Shown: positions 1 to 6,559 of the stretch, piece by piece | How positions within the stretch are numbered: the first letter of the stretch is position 1 | How the letters are laid out: every line of letters starts with the position of its first letter | Origin: Fragilaria radians | Taxonomy: Eukaryota; Bacillariophyta; Fragilariophyceae; Fragilariales; Fragilariaceae | Length of the DNA: 12,904 nucleotides | NCBI GenBank assembly: GCA_900642245.1 | Contig: CAAAJI010001162.1 | Location: forward strand, 1-12,904 | Reading direction: 5' to 3' | The notes under the pieces: generated by a model | The model's input: only the letters and a program-made list of their open reading frames with translations | What the model was told of the DNA's origin: nothing | The model's database searches: none | Program-made: the position numbers and the translations under genes

Positions 1-566
1 GTGAAGTGGCCCGATGCCGCCGGGCCGCAATGTACGTAGCCATGCTCGGCTTTCCATTCATGCTCGGACGTCGGCCGTTTGGTTCGCTCCACCGTGCCGA
101 TTCCGGGGGCCAGCGTGAGGAACAGGGGATCGAGCAAATCGACCTGCTGCTTGGGGCCGCCGATCATCATGCAATAGCCGCGATCGAGCCCCCACACGCC
201 GCCCGAGACGCCGACGTCGATGAAGTGCAGGCCTCGCTCCGCCAGATATTTAGCGCGCTCGAGGTCGTGTTTCCAGAAGCTGTTGCCGCCGTCGATGAGG
301 ATGTCGCCCGGCCTGGCGATCTCGGCGATTTCGCGGATCACGCTGTCGGTGATCGCGCCCGCGGGGAGCATCACCCAGTAGATTGCCGGGCTGTTGAGCG
401 AAGCGGCGACATCTGCGAGCGAGGTCGCAGGGATCGCGCCATGGCCTCGGGCCTCCTCGACCGCCGCCGAATCCCGGTCGTAGGCGACCACCTCGTGCCC
501 CCCGGCGATCAGCCGCCGCGCCATGTTGCCGCCCATCCGGCCGAGGCCGATCATGCCCAGTTTCAT
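1..566 (-). CDS. gnd: 6-phosphogluconate dehydrogenase, NAD-type (Gnd/YqeC-like), 3' part outside window
   Basis: Oxidative decarboxylation of 6-phosphogluconate to ribulose 5-phosphate in the cytoplasmic pentose phosphate pathway. The first 188 codons are visible and the gene runs off the left edge. The N-terminus is a Rossmann fold with GLGRMG at residues 7-12. The second strand ends in an aspartate (D30, in AYDRD), where NADP-dependent enzymes usually carry N-R-S/T; with the SGGVWG motif (121-126) this points to the shorter, NAD-preferring subfamily rather than the E. coli Gnd type. IDGGNS (91-96) and HCGPAASGHF (179-188) are substrate-site landmarks; the catalytic lysine that normally follows GHFxK lies just outside. 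HCGPAASG has alanine where a glycine is usual. The ATG is preceded by GGAG at a 7-base gap. It follows ispB by 30 bases on the same strand, so the two are probably co-transcribed. Cofactor preference is inferred; the family is secure. Confidence 0.93.
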   Translation of the reverse strand, partial: MKLGMIGLGRMGGNMARRLIAGGHEVVAYDRDSAAVEEARGHGAIPATSLADVAASLNSPAIYWVMLPAGAITDSVIREIAEIARPGDILIDGGNSFWKHDLERAKYLAERGLHFIDVGVSGGVWGLDRGYCMMIGGPKQQVDLLDPLFLTLAPGIGTVERTKRPTSEHEWKAEHGYVHCGPAASGHF

Positions 567-596
567 GCGCTCACTCCACGCCCGCCAGGGGCAGTT

Positions 597-1610
597 TCAA
601 TAGGCCCGCGCGACCGCAAATTCGGCCGCTTCGATCATCGCCGCCTTGGCTCGGCCTTGGGGGAAGGGCGCGAGGGCGTCGATCGCGCGGCGGGCATAGA
701 GCCGCGCGCGTTCCATCGTGTCGGCCAACGCCCCGCTTGATCCGACCAGCTCGATGGCGCGGGCCAGATCGTCGTCGGAGGCGCGCGTGCCGGCAATTGC
801 CTCGGCCCAGAACTTGCGGTCGGCCTCACCGCCCCGAGCATAAGCGAGGATTACGGGCAGGGTCATCTTCCCATCGCGGAAATCGTCGCCCTGGCCCTTG
901 CCCATGGTCGCGGCATCGGAGGAATAATCGATCGCGTCGTCGACCAATTGGAAGGCAATGCCGAGGTTGCGGCCGAAGCAGTCGAGGGCGGCCTCGGCCT
1001 CGTCGCCCGCCTCCGCCACAACCGGCGCGATCCGGCAGGCGGCCGCGAACAAAGCGGCGGTCTTGGCGGCGATGATGGCGAGGTAATGATCCTCGTCGGT
1101 GTCGATCCGGCGCTGTGCAGTCAACTGGTCGACCTCGCCCTCGGCGATTACCGCGCTGGCGTGGGACAGGATCTTGAGTACGCGTAGGGATCCGTCCTCG
1201 ACCATCAGCTCGAACGCGCGGCTGAACAGGAAATCGCCGACTAGCACGCTGGCCGGATTGCCCCAGATCAGGTTCGCCGCGGTCTTGCCCCGGCGCATGT
1301 CGGACCCGTCGACGACGTCGTCGTGAAGCAGGGTCGCGGTGTGGATGAACTCGACCGCCGCCGCGAGCTTGTGATGGCGGCTGCCGGGGTAATCGCAGAG
1401 GGCCGCGCTGGCGAGCGTCAGCATCGGCCGCATGCGCTTGCCCCCGCCGGCGATAAGGTGGCCCGCAAGCTCCGGGATCAGAGTCACCTTGGACTGCATC
1501 CGGTCGAGGATCACCGCATTGACGGCGTTCATGTCGGGGGCGACCAGCTGGACCAACGGGTCGAGGCTGGGATCGGTACGATCGGCGAGATGGTGCAGGG
1601 TCGCGGTCAC
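597..1610 (-). CDS. ispB: Polyprenyl diphosphate synthase (octaprenyl/decaprenyl type, IspB-like)
   Basis: Trans-prenyltransferase of 337 aa that adds isopentenyl diphosphate units to farnesyl diphosphate to make the ubiquinone side chain. All family landmarks are present: GGGKRMRP (55-62), the first aspartate-rich motif DDVVD (97-101) followed by MRRGK, and the second, QLVDDAID (221-228). The wording HTATLLHDDVVDGSDMRRG is typical of the long-chain IspB group. Sphingomonads mostly use ubiquinone-10, so the product is probably decaprenyl diphosphate, but chain length cannot be read reliably from the sequence. The start is a GTG with AGGG nine bases upstream. The next ATG is codon 27, inside a stretch (QLVAPDMNAVNAVILDRM) that looks like normal family sequence, so the GTG is preferred. 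It lies 42 bases after the histidine kinase gene and 30 before gnd, consistent with one long transcript. Confidence 0.93.
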   Translation of the reverse strand: MTATLHHLADRTDPSLDPLVQLVAPDMNAVNAVILDRMQSKVTLIPELAGHLIAGGGKRMRPMLTLASAALCDYPGSRHHKLAAAVEFIHTATLLHDDVVDGSDMRRGKTAANLIWGNPASVLVGDFLFSRAFELMVEDGSLRVLKILSHASAVIAEGEVDQLTAQRRIDTDEDHYLAIIAAKTAALFAAACRIAPVVAEAGDEAEAALDCFGRNLGIAFQLVDDAIDYSSDAATMGKGQGDDFRDGKMTLPVILAYARGGEADRKFWAEAIAGTRASDDDLARAIELVGSSGALADTMERARLYARRAIDALAPFPQGRAKAAMIEAAEFAVARAY

Positions 1611-1652
1611 GGCTGGTGCCCTAGCGGCCCGAAGGCGGAATTGCCAGCATGG

Positions 1653-3035
1653 CTAGCCAGCGGCGGGCAGCGACAGGGTTGCGCACAGTCCCTCCAGGTC
1701 CTCGCTCTTTCCGAGCGACACCGTGCCGCCGTAGATCTCTGCTACGTCGCGAACGATGGCGAGGCCGAGACCCGTGCCCGGTTTGCCGGTCGTGTCGAGC
1801 CGGGCGCCGCGATCGAAAATTGCCTTCCATTCACCTTGGGGGATGCCGGGGCCGTCGTCCTCGACCGCGATCTCGACCCGATCGCCGGCGCGGGAGACTG
1901 TCACGAACACCCGCCCACCACCATATTTCGCGGCATTCTCGACCAGATTGCCGAGCATCTCGTCGAGGTCCTGGCGCTCGATCCGCACCTGGGCTGTCTT
2001 GTCGCCGTCGATGTCGACCGTGACCTCGGGATATAAGCGCGAGACCGCACGCTCGACCGCTTCGAGACTGTCCCACACGCGCGCCCGGGCCTGAGCCGAT
2101 GCCCGGCGACCGATGGCGCGGGCGCGGGCGAGGTGATGATCGACCTGGCGGCGCATGGTGGTCGCTTCGCGGCACACGGTGTCGGCGAGATCGGGCGCCT
2201 GTGCGGTGGCGGCATTGGTGATGACAGTCAGCGGGGTTTTGAGCGCATGGGCGAGGTTCCCGGCGTGGCGCCGCGCCTCCTCGGCCTGCTCTTCGTCATG
2301 GGCCAGCAGTTCGTTGATTTCGTGCACCAGCGGATCGACTTCGCGCGGGAAATTCTCGGCGATCCGCCGCTGACGGCCGGTGCGGATCGCGATCACCTCG
2401 CTGCGCACCCGGCGCAGGGGCCACAGGCCGTACGACGCCTGGAGCGCGGTCAGCACGAGCAGGCCGAGGCCGAGGGCGGCCAGGCTTCGGATCAGCGTGC
2501 CGCGAAAGTCGCTGATCTGGCGATCGAGAATTTCTCGGGATTGCGCAACCTGGAACCGCCAGCGGGTCGGCGATCCGGGCAGGATCACGTCGCGCTCGAC
2601 GACCCGCAGGGGCTCGCCATCAAACTCGAGGCTGTCGTAATTGTGGAGTTCGACATCATTGTGCGCGGCGTCGACCCGGAGCCGCCGGTCCCACAGCGAG
2701 CGTGATGGAAAGGTGTCGGTACCGGTCCCCGACACCTGAAAGTAGATTCCCGAATAAGGCTCGAGAAACCGCTGGTCGGCCGGTGGGCGGCTGAACCGGA
2801 CTTCACCCTCCGGACCGATTTCCGATGACGCGATCAGCGCCTTGTTGAGGATATATTCGAGCTGCTCGTCGAAATTTTCGGTCAGCGACCCGGTCAGCAC
2901 CCGATCGAGCGCATAGCCGCCGCCAAGCAACAGCAGTCCGACCCACAGCGCTGCGACCCCGATCAGCCGCCGGGTAAGCGATGTCAGCCCGCGCCGTCCC
3001 CCCACGACCGGCTCGGCCGGGAGGACGTCGGTCAA
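1653..3035 (-). CDS. Membrane sensor histidine kinase, PhoQ-like
   Basis: Sensor kinase of 460 aa, partner of the OmpR-family regulator encoded immediately before it. A short cytoplasmic arginine-rich N-terminus is followed by a first membrane segment (about 22-42), a periplasmic sensor region (about 43-180) with no motif I recognise, a second membrane segment (about 180-201), a HAMP-like linker (about 202-250), the dimerisation/phosphotransfer region with LAHALKTPL (H263 the likely phospho-acceptor), and the ATPase domain: N box NLVENAAKYG (363-372), G1 DDGPGIP (393-399), G2 GTGLGL (420-425). The H box resembles PhoQ (SLKTPL) more than the common HELRTPL type. Translation appears to start at TTG (3035..3033), which overlaps the regulator's TGA stop; no other in-frame ATG exists before the catalytic half, and GAGG lies ten bases upstream. 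The signal sensed is unknown; divalent cations or envelope stress are only guesses by analogy with PhoQ. Confidence 0.92.
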   Translation of the reverse strand: MTDVLPAEPVVGGRRGLTSLTRRLIGVAALWVGLLLLGGGYALDRVLTGSLTENFDEQLEYILNKALIASSEIGPEGEVRFSRPPADQRFLEPYSGIYFQVSGTGTDTFPSRSLWDRRLRVDAAHNDVELHNYDSLEFDGEPLRVVERDVILPGSPTRWRFQVAQSREILDRQISDFRGTLIRSLAALGLGLLVLTALQASYGLWPLRRVRSEVIAIRTGRQRRIAENFPREVDPLVHEINELLAHDEEQAEEARRHAGNLAHALKTPLTVITNAATAQAPDLADTVCREATTMRRQVDHHLARARAIGRRASAQARARVWDSLEAVERAVSRLYPEVTVDIDGDKTAQVRIERQDLDEMLGNLVENAAKYGGGRVFVTVSRAGDRVEIAVEDDGPGIPQGEWKAIFDRGARLDTTGKPGTGLGLAIVRDVAEIYGGTVSLGKSEDLEGLCATLSLPAAG

Positions 3036-3049
3036 GCGCCGGGATCCTC
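3032..3049 (-). promoter_or_regulatory. TTGA stop/start overlap and ribosome binding site between regulator and kinase
   Basis: The regulator's TGA stop (3034..3032) and the kinase's TTG start (3035..3033) share a TTGA tetranucleotide. A GAGG at 3049..3046 lies ten bases before the TTG, inside the last codons of the regulator. This arrangement is typical of translational coupling, and the rare TTG start would keep kinase below regulator. The coupling is inferred; the overlap is read directly. Confidence 0.7.
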
Positions 3050-3697
3050 GAGGCTGTAGCCGAGGCCACGAATGGTGGTGATGGTGTCGGCGCCGAGCTT
3101 CTTGCGGATACGCGTGACGAACACTTCGATGGTGTTGGAATCGCGGTCGAAATCCTGGTCGTAAATATGCTCGATCAGCTCGGTCCGGCTCACCACCTTG
3201 CCCTTGTGATGCATCAGATAGCTGAGCAATTTATATTCCTGCGCGGTCAATTTGATTGGCTCGCCGGCGCGGGTCACCTTGCCCGATCGCGAATCGAGCC
3301 GAATGTCGCCGGCGATGAGCTCGCTGCTGGCATTGCCCGAGGCGCGACGGATCAGCGCGCGAAGGCGGGCGATCAGCTCCTCGGTCTGGAACGGCTTGGC
3401 GAGATAATCGTCGGCCCCAGCGTCGAGCCCAGCGACCTTGTCCGACCAGCTGTCGCGCGCGGTCAGCACCAGCACCGGCATCTTGCGGCCTTCCTTGCGC
3501 CAGCGGTCCAGCACGGTCAGGCCGTCGACTTCGGGCAGGCCAAGGTCGAGCACCACCGCGTCATATTGCTCGGTCGCGCCGAGGTAATGGCCATCCTCGC
3601 CGTCGGTCGCGAGGTCGACCGCATAGCCGGCCCCCTCAAGGGTCGAGCGCAACTGGCGGCCAAGATTGGGTTCGTCCTCGACGATCAGGACCCGCAT
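3032..3697 (-). CDS. OmpR/PhoP-family response regulator
   Basis: DNA-binding response regulator of 221 aa. The receiver domain (1-117) has the acidic pair E7/D8, the phospho-acceptor D51 in VVLDLGLPEVDG, T79 and K101 (AKPF), all the residues needed for phosphotransfer. The winged-helix output domain (about 127-216) ends in the usual VFVTRIRKKLG ... TIRGLGYSLE pattern. Its closest well-known relatives are PhoP/QseB-type regulators paired with PhoQ-like kinases. The ATG has AGGGGAA at about seven bases. It overlaps the kinase gene by four bases and lies downstream of a PepSY gene on the same strand, a grouping I know as common in alphaproteobacteria. A direct repeat with an 11-bp period upstream of the PepSY gene is a candidate binding site. 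The name PhoP should not be taken as proof of magnesium sensing. Confidence 0.94.
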   Translation of the reverse strand: MRVLIVEDEPNLGRQLRSTLEGAGYAVDLATDGEDGHYLGATEQYDAVVLDLGLPEVDGLTVLDRWRKEGRKMPVLVLTARDSWSDKVAGLDAGADDYLAKPFQTEELIARLRALIRRASGNASSELIAGDIRLDSRSGKVTRAGEPIKLTAQEYKLLSYLMHHKGKVVSRTELIEHIYDQDFDRDSNTIEVFVTRIRKKLGADTITTIRGLGYSLEDPGA

Positions 3698-3825
3698 TGA
3701 GATATTCCCCTAAGTTCGTTTCGCCTCTCAAACACCCGGCAAGCTGAACGGTTGCTTGGGCGAGTGCAAGGGCGCCGCCAAGTTGGCGCGGCGCACGGGG
3801 ATGTTATTGCGGTGGAAAAGCGGGC

Positions 3826-4122
3826 TTAGCGCCCGGAACGGCCGACGATCCGACCAGTGGCGGCGTCGACATCGACCCAGATAACGCGATTGCCGCGCAT
3901 GAATTTCAGCCGATAGGTGTCACCGTGGAACTCGGGCCCGAGATATTCGGCGTTGCCAAGCTCGCGCTTTACCCGGTCGCGGATGACCGGGAGCGGAATG
4001 GCGCGGCCTTCGGTAGTGGCGCGGAACGCCTGGTCCTGGTCGCGTGGCCGGTCGGCCAGCACCGGGCCGGTCAGGAGGCCAGCTGCAAGCGCAACGGCTA
4101 GGATGGGACGGAACATGGTCAT
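3826..4122 (-). CDS. Exported PepSY-domain protein
   Basis: Small secreted protein of 98 aa. Residues 1-24 form a signal peptide (hydrophobic PILAVALAAGLLTGPVLA, cleavage expected after A24). The rest is a single PepSY domain: an alpha-helical PLPVIRDRVKRELGNAEYLG stretch followed by YRLKFMRGNRVIWVDVDAATGRIVG, the strand pair that defines the fold. PepSY proteins act in the envelope, often as inhibitors of or partners to sensors and proteases. Beside a PhoQ-like kinase, the protein could be a regulator's target or an accessory to the sensor (inference). The ATG at 4122 is chosen because AGGAAG sits eight bases before it; a TTG two codons upstream would leave only two bases to the same ribosome binding site. 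The stop lies 128 bases before the response regulator, with a GC-rich hairpin between. Confidence 0.85.
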   Translation of the reverse strand: MTMFRPILAVALAAGLLTGPVLADRPRDQDQAFRATTEGRAIPLPVIRDRVKRELGNAEYLGPEFHGDTYRLKFMRGNRVIWVDVDAATGRIVGRSGR

Positions 4123-4161
4123 ACGCAAAACTTCCTAGGCCCCTTCCTATTGCCAAGGCAT

Positions 4162-4178
4162 TGAATGACTTATGAATG
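4162..4178 (-). promoter_or_regulatory. Hexamer direct repeat with 11-bp period, candidate response-regulator site
   Basis: On the minus strand CATTCA (4178..4173) and CATTCA (4167..4162) are exact copies separated by five bases. Two tandem half-sites spaced one helical turn apart is the layout bound by OmpR/PhoB-family dimers, including PhoP boxes (hexamer-N5-hexamer). It lies 40 bases upstream of the PepSY start, in the gap shared with the divergent uup gene, and AT-rich bases follow toward the PepSY gene. The sequence identity of the hexamers is certain; assigning the neighbouring regulator as the binder is inference, and chance is possible for a 6-bp repeat. Confidence 0.4.
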
Positions 4179-4262
4179 GTTCGATAGGAATAGTTCAGTT
4201 TCCCGTGCGTGCCATGCTTACCCTGCGTGACTGACCCGCAATGCTAGGCTAGGCGGCGCAAT

Positions 4263-6050
4263 ATGGCACCCCCCATCCTGTCCTTCGAGAATCTCGGCCT
4301 CCACCAAGGGGAAGGCTGGCTGTTTCGGGAGATCGACGTCTATGTCGGACCCCGCGACCGCCTCGCCCTGATCGGCCGCAACGGTGCGGGCAAGACGACG
4401 CTGCTGAAATGCCTCGCGGGGACCATCGACACCGATTTGGGACAGCGCACGATCGTTCCGGGGACACGGGTCGTGCTGCTGGAGCAGGATCCCGACATGA
4501 CGGCTCATGCGACGCTTGAGGACTGGGTGCTGGGCGGGGAAGGGGCGCCGCAACCCCATGAGGCCGCCGCGATCGCCGACCAGATCGGGATCGACCTTGC
4601 CCGGCCGACGGCGACCGCAAGCGGCGGTGAGCGGCGCCGCGCGGCAATCGTCCGGGCCCTGGCGCAGGAACCCGACGTGCTGCTCCTCGACGAGCCGACC
4701 AACCATCTCGACCTGGGCGCGATCGACTGGCTCGAGCAATATCTGATGCGCTTCAAGGGCGCCTTCATCGTCATCAGCCACGACCGCACCTTCCTCGCCC
4801 GGCTGACCAAGAGCTGCATCTGGCTCGACCGCGGCAACCTCCGGCGCGCGGAGATCGGATTCGGCGGGTTCGATGCCTGGACCGAGGCGGTCTATGCCGA
4901 GGAAGAGCGTGCCGCCGACAAGCTCGACGCCAAGTTGAAGCTCGAACTTCACTGGCTCCAGCGCGGCGTGACCGCGCGGCGCAAACGTAACCAGGGCCGC
5001 CTAGCCAAGCTCCACGAAATGCGCGCCAGCCGGGCGGCGATGCTTGGGCCGGCGGGCGCGGCCAAGCTCGGTCTGGCCCGGGATGACGTGAAGACCAAGG
5101 TCGTGATCAATGCCGAGCACGTCACCAAGGCGTTTGATGAGCGGCCGATCATCAAGGACTTTTCGCTTCGGATCACGCGCGGTGACCGGATCGGGCTGGT
5201 CGGCGCCAATGGCACCGGCAAGACCACGTTGCTCAAGCTGCTGACCGGCGAACTCGCGCCGGATCAAGGAACGGTAACCAAGGCACGGACGCTCAACGGC
5301 ATCGTCATCGACCAGCAGCGCAAGCTGATGTCACCCGAGCGTCGAGTCCGCGACGTGCTCGCCGAGGGCGGCGACTGGATCGAGGTGCGCGGGGTCAAGA
5401 AGCACATCAAGGGCTATCTGAAGGAGTATCTGTTCGATCCGGGGCTGACCGAGGCTCCGGTCGGCACCCTGTCGGGCGGCGAGCGCTCGCGGCTTCTGCT
5501 GGCCCGCGAATTCGCCCGCGCTTCCAACCTTTTGGTGCTCGACGAGCCGACCAACGATCTCGATCTCGAGACGCTCGACCTGCTTCAGGAAGTAATCGCC
5601 GACTATGACGGCACCGTCCTGATTGTCAGCCACGACCGTGACTTCCTGGACAAGACGGTCACCGTAACTCTGGGGCTCGACGGGTCGGGGACGGTGGACA
5701 TCGTCGCCGGCGGCTACGAGGATTGGGTCAAGCGCCGGGCCCCAGTCCCGAGCCAAAAGAAAGCCGGCAAATCCGCGCCGGGGCTTACCAATGCGCCCGC
5801 GCCAGCAAGTAACAAAAAGCTCTCGTTCAAGGACCAGCGCGACCTCGATCGCCTGCCGCAGGAAGTCGAGCGCCTCGAACGCGAAATCGCGGAGGCCGAG
5901 GCCGCGTTGGGCGACCCCGATCTGTTCATGAAGCACCCCGAGAAGTTCGCTGCCTTGACCAAAGCAATCGATGCGAAGCGCGCCGAAAAGGACGCCGCCG
6001 AACAACGCTGGCTGGAAGTGGTCGACATGGCCGATTCAATCGGCCGCTAG
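4263..6050 (+). CDS. uup: ABC-F ATPase Uup
   Basis: Soluble twin-ATPase of 595 aa with no membrane segment. Domain 1 has Walker A GRNGAGKTT (38-46), signature SGGE (120-123) and Walker B VLLLDEP (139-145, catalytic E144). The interdomain linker (about 205-270) is charged and carries WLQRGVTARRKRNQGRL, the wording typical of Uup. Domain 2 has Walker A GANGTGKTT (314-322), signature LSGGE (403-407) and Walker B LLVLDEP (423-429). A proline/alanine/lysine spacer (about 493-522) leads to a C-terminal coiled coil (about 527-590), the ABC-F C-terminal domain that separates Uup from EttA. Uup binds ribosomes and has also been tied to DNA branch metabolism and precise transposon excision in E. coli. 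Both ATP sites look intact. The ATG has AGGCGG six bases upstream. The gene is divergent from the PepSY gene and ends 51 bases before the opposing urcA-like gene. Confidence 0.93.
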   Translation: MAPPILSFENLGLHQGEGWLFREIDVYVGPRDRLALIGRNGAGKTTLLKCLAGTIDTDLGQRTIVPGTRVVLLEQDPDMTAHATLEDWVLGGEGAPQPHEAAAIADQIGIDLARPTATASGGERRRAAIVRALAQEPDVLLLDEPTNHLDLGAIDWLEQYLMRFKGAFIVISHDRTFLARLTKSCIWLDRGNLRRAEIGFGGFDAWTEAVYAEEERAADKLDAKLKLELHWLQRGVTARRKRNQGRLAKLHEMRASRAAMLGPAGAAKLGLARDDVKTKVVINAEHVTKAFDERPIIKDFSLRITRGDRIGLVGANGTGKTTLLKLLTGELAPDQGTVTKARTLNGIVIDQQRKLMSPERRVRDVLAEGGDWIEVRGVKKHIKGYLKEYLFDPGLTEAPVGTLSGGERSRLLLAREFARASNLLVLDEPTNDLDLETLDLLQEVIADYDGTVLIVSHDRDFLDKTVTVTLGLDGSGTVDIVAGGYEDWVKRRAPVPSQKKAGKSAPGLTNAPAPASNKKLSFKDQRDLDRLPQEVERLEREIAEAEAALGDPDLFMKHPEKFAALTKAIDAKRAEKDAAEQRWLEVVDMADSIGR

Positions 6051-6075
6051 GCCTGCTTTCAGGTCTCGTAGAAAA

Positions 6076-6095
6076 GGGGCGGCTTTCGCCGCCCC
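6076..6095 (-). terminator. Intrinsic terminator of the minus-strand UrcA unit
   Basis: A perfect 8-bp GC-only stem, GGGGCGGC (6076-6083) with GCCGCCCC (6088-6095) around a TTTC loop. On the minus strand it is followed at once by TTTT, making a good intrinsic terminator just after the UrcA-family stop. On the plus strand no T run follows, so any stop for uup transcripts would be weaker, though the hairpin also lies 25 bases past the uup stop and could serve both. Confidence 0.8.
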
Positions 6096-6101
6096 CGAGT
6101 A

Positions 6102-6509
6102 TCAACGCCCGATGATCATCAATGAAATGGCGACATCAGGGCCCACCGATTTGCCCGCCATCCCCAACTTCGCCCGTTCGATCGCGGCAGCTATCTGTGG
6201 CCTCGCATCTCGATAAGCGAAGGTCCTGCATTGCCAGTGGTCGTCTCTGCTGTCGTTGATCTCAAAGCAAAGGTTATTGGCCGTGCGGCTGACGCGGCCA
6301 CGTAATTCCTTTTGCGCCGCCGGGAAAACGAGGTTCAAATCCCGATAGGAAACCCGTCGTTGAAGGCTGGGATCGACGCGCTCTGCCGTCACGAGAAGAT
6401 CACGACCCTGATTTGGTTTGGCGCTCACCGGAGATGAGGTTGCCACCGCTACCACCATGGTCCCGAGAAATCCCGCAGCGCCAAGGCATGCCAATTTTCG
6501 AACGTCCAT
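6102..6509 (-). CDS. UrcA-family exported protein
   Basis: Small periplasmic protein of 135 aa. It has a signal peptide (hydrophobic 8-24, cleavage expected after the SPVSA alanine at 30). The body matches the UrcA family: RRVSYRDLNLVFPAAQKELRGRVSRTANNLC followed by a second cysteine in WQCRTFAYRDARPQIAAAIERAK. C81 and C94 probably form a disulfide, as usual for these proteins; C8 lies in the signal peptide. UrcA proteins are abundant in sphingomonads and caulobacters, and their role is unknown to me. The ATG has a full AGGAGG at five bases, so translation should be efficient. It follows the RAM-LytTR regulator gene by 50 bases on the same strand and ends in a strong hairpin terminator, so the two probably form one unit. 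The C-terminal stretch VGPDVAISLMIIGR is hydrophobic and not family-typical as far as I can tell. Confidence 0.8.
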   Translation of the reverse strand: MDVRKLACLGAAGFLGTMVVAVATSSPVSAKPNQGRDLLVTAERVDPSLQRRVSYRDLNLVFPAAQKELRGRVSRTANNLCFEINDSRDDHWQCRTFAYRDARPQIAAAIERAKLGMAGKSVGPDVAISLMIIGR

Positions 6510-6559
6510 TGTGTCCTCCTGCGCATCTCCTTTTTGGGATGCAGGGGGCTTTTCTCAAA

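Noticed and set aside
6..740. Long plus-strand frame over gnd and ispB
   Set aside because: It is antisense to two genes with full family motifs. Long antisense frames are expected at this GC content and its protein looks like low-complexity shadow sequence.
2981..3700. 239-codon plus-strand frame opposite the response regulator
   Set aside because: It shadows a receiver/winged-helix gene with intact catalytic residues and shows no family features.
3772..3794. Hairpin GCGCCGC/GCGGCGC with 9-base loop between the PepSY and regulator genes, as a terminator
   Set aside because: The 7-bp stem is real, but no T run follows on either strand. It could weaken read-through from the PepSY gene, but I would not call it a terminator.
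4123..4128. TTG start for the PepSY protein two codons upstream
   Set aside because: Only two bases would separate it from AGGAAG; the ATG at 4122 has an eight-base gap.
4218..4952. 244-codon minus-strand frame opposite the start of uup
   Set aside because: It is a mirror of the ABC-F coding frame, without motifs of its own.
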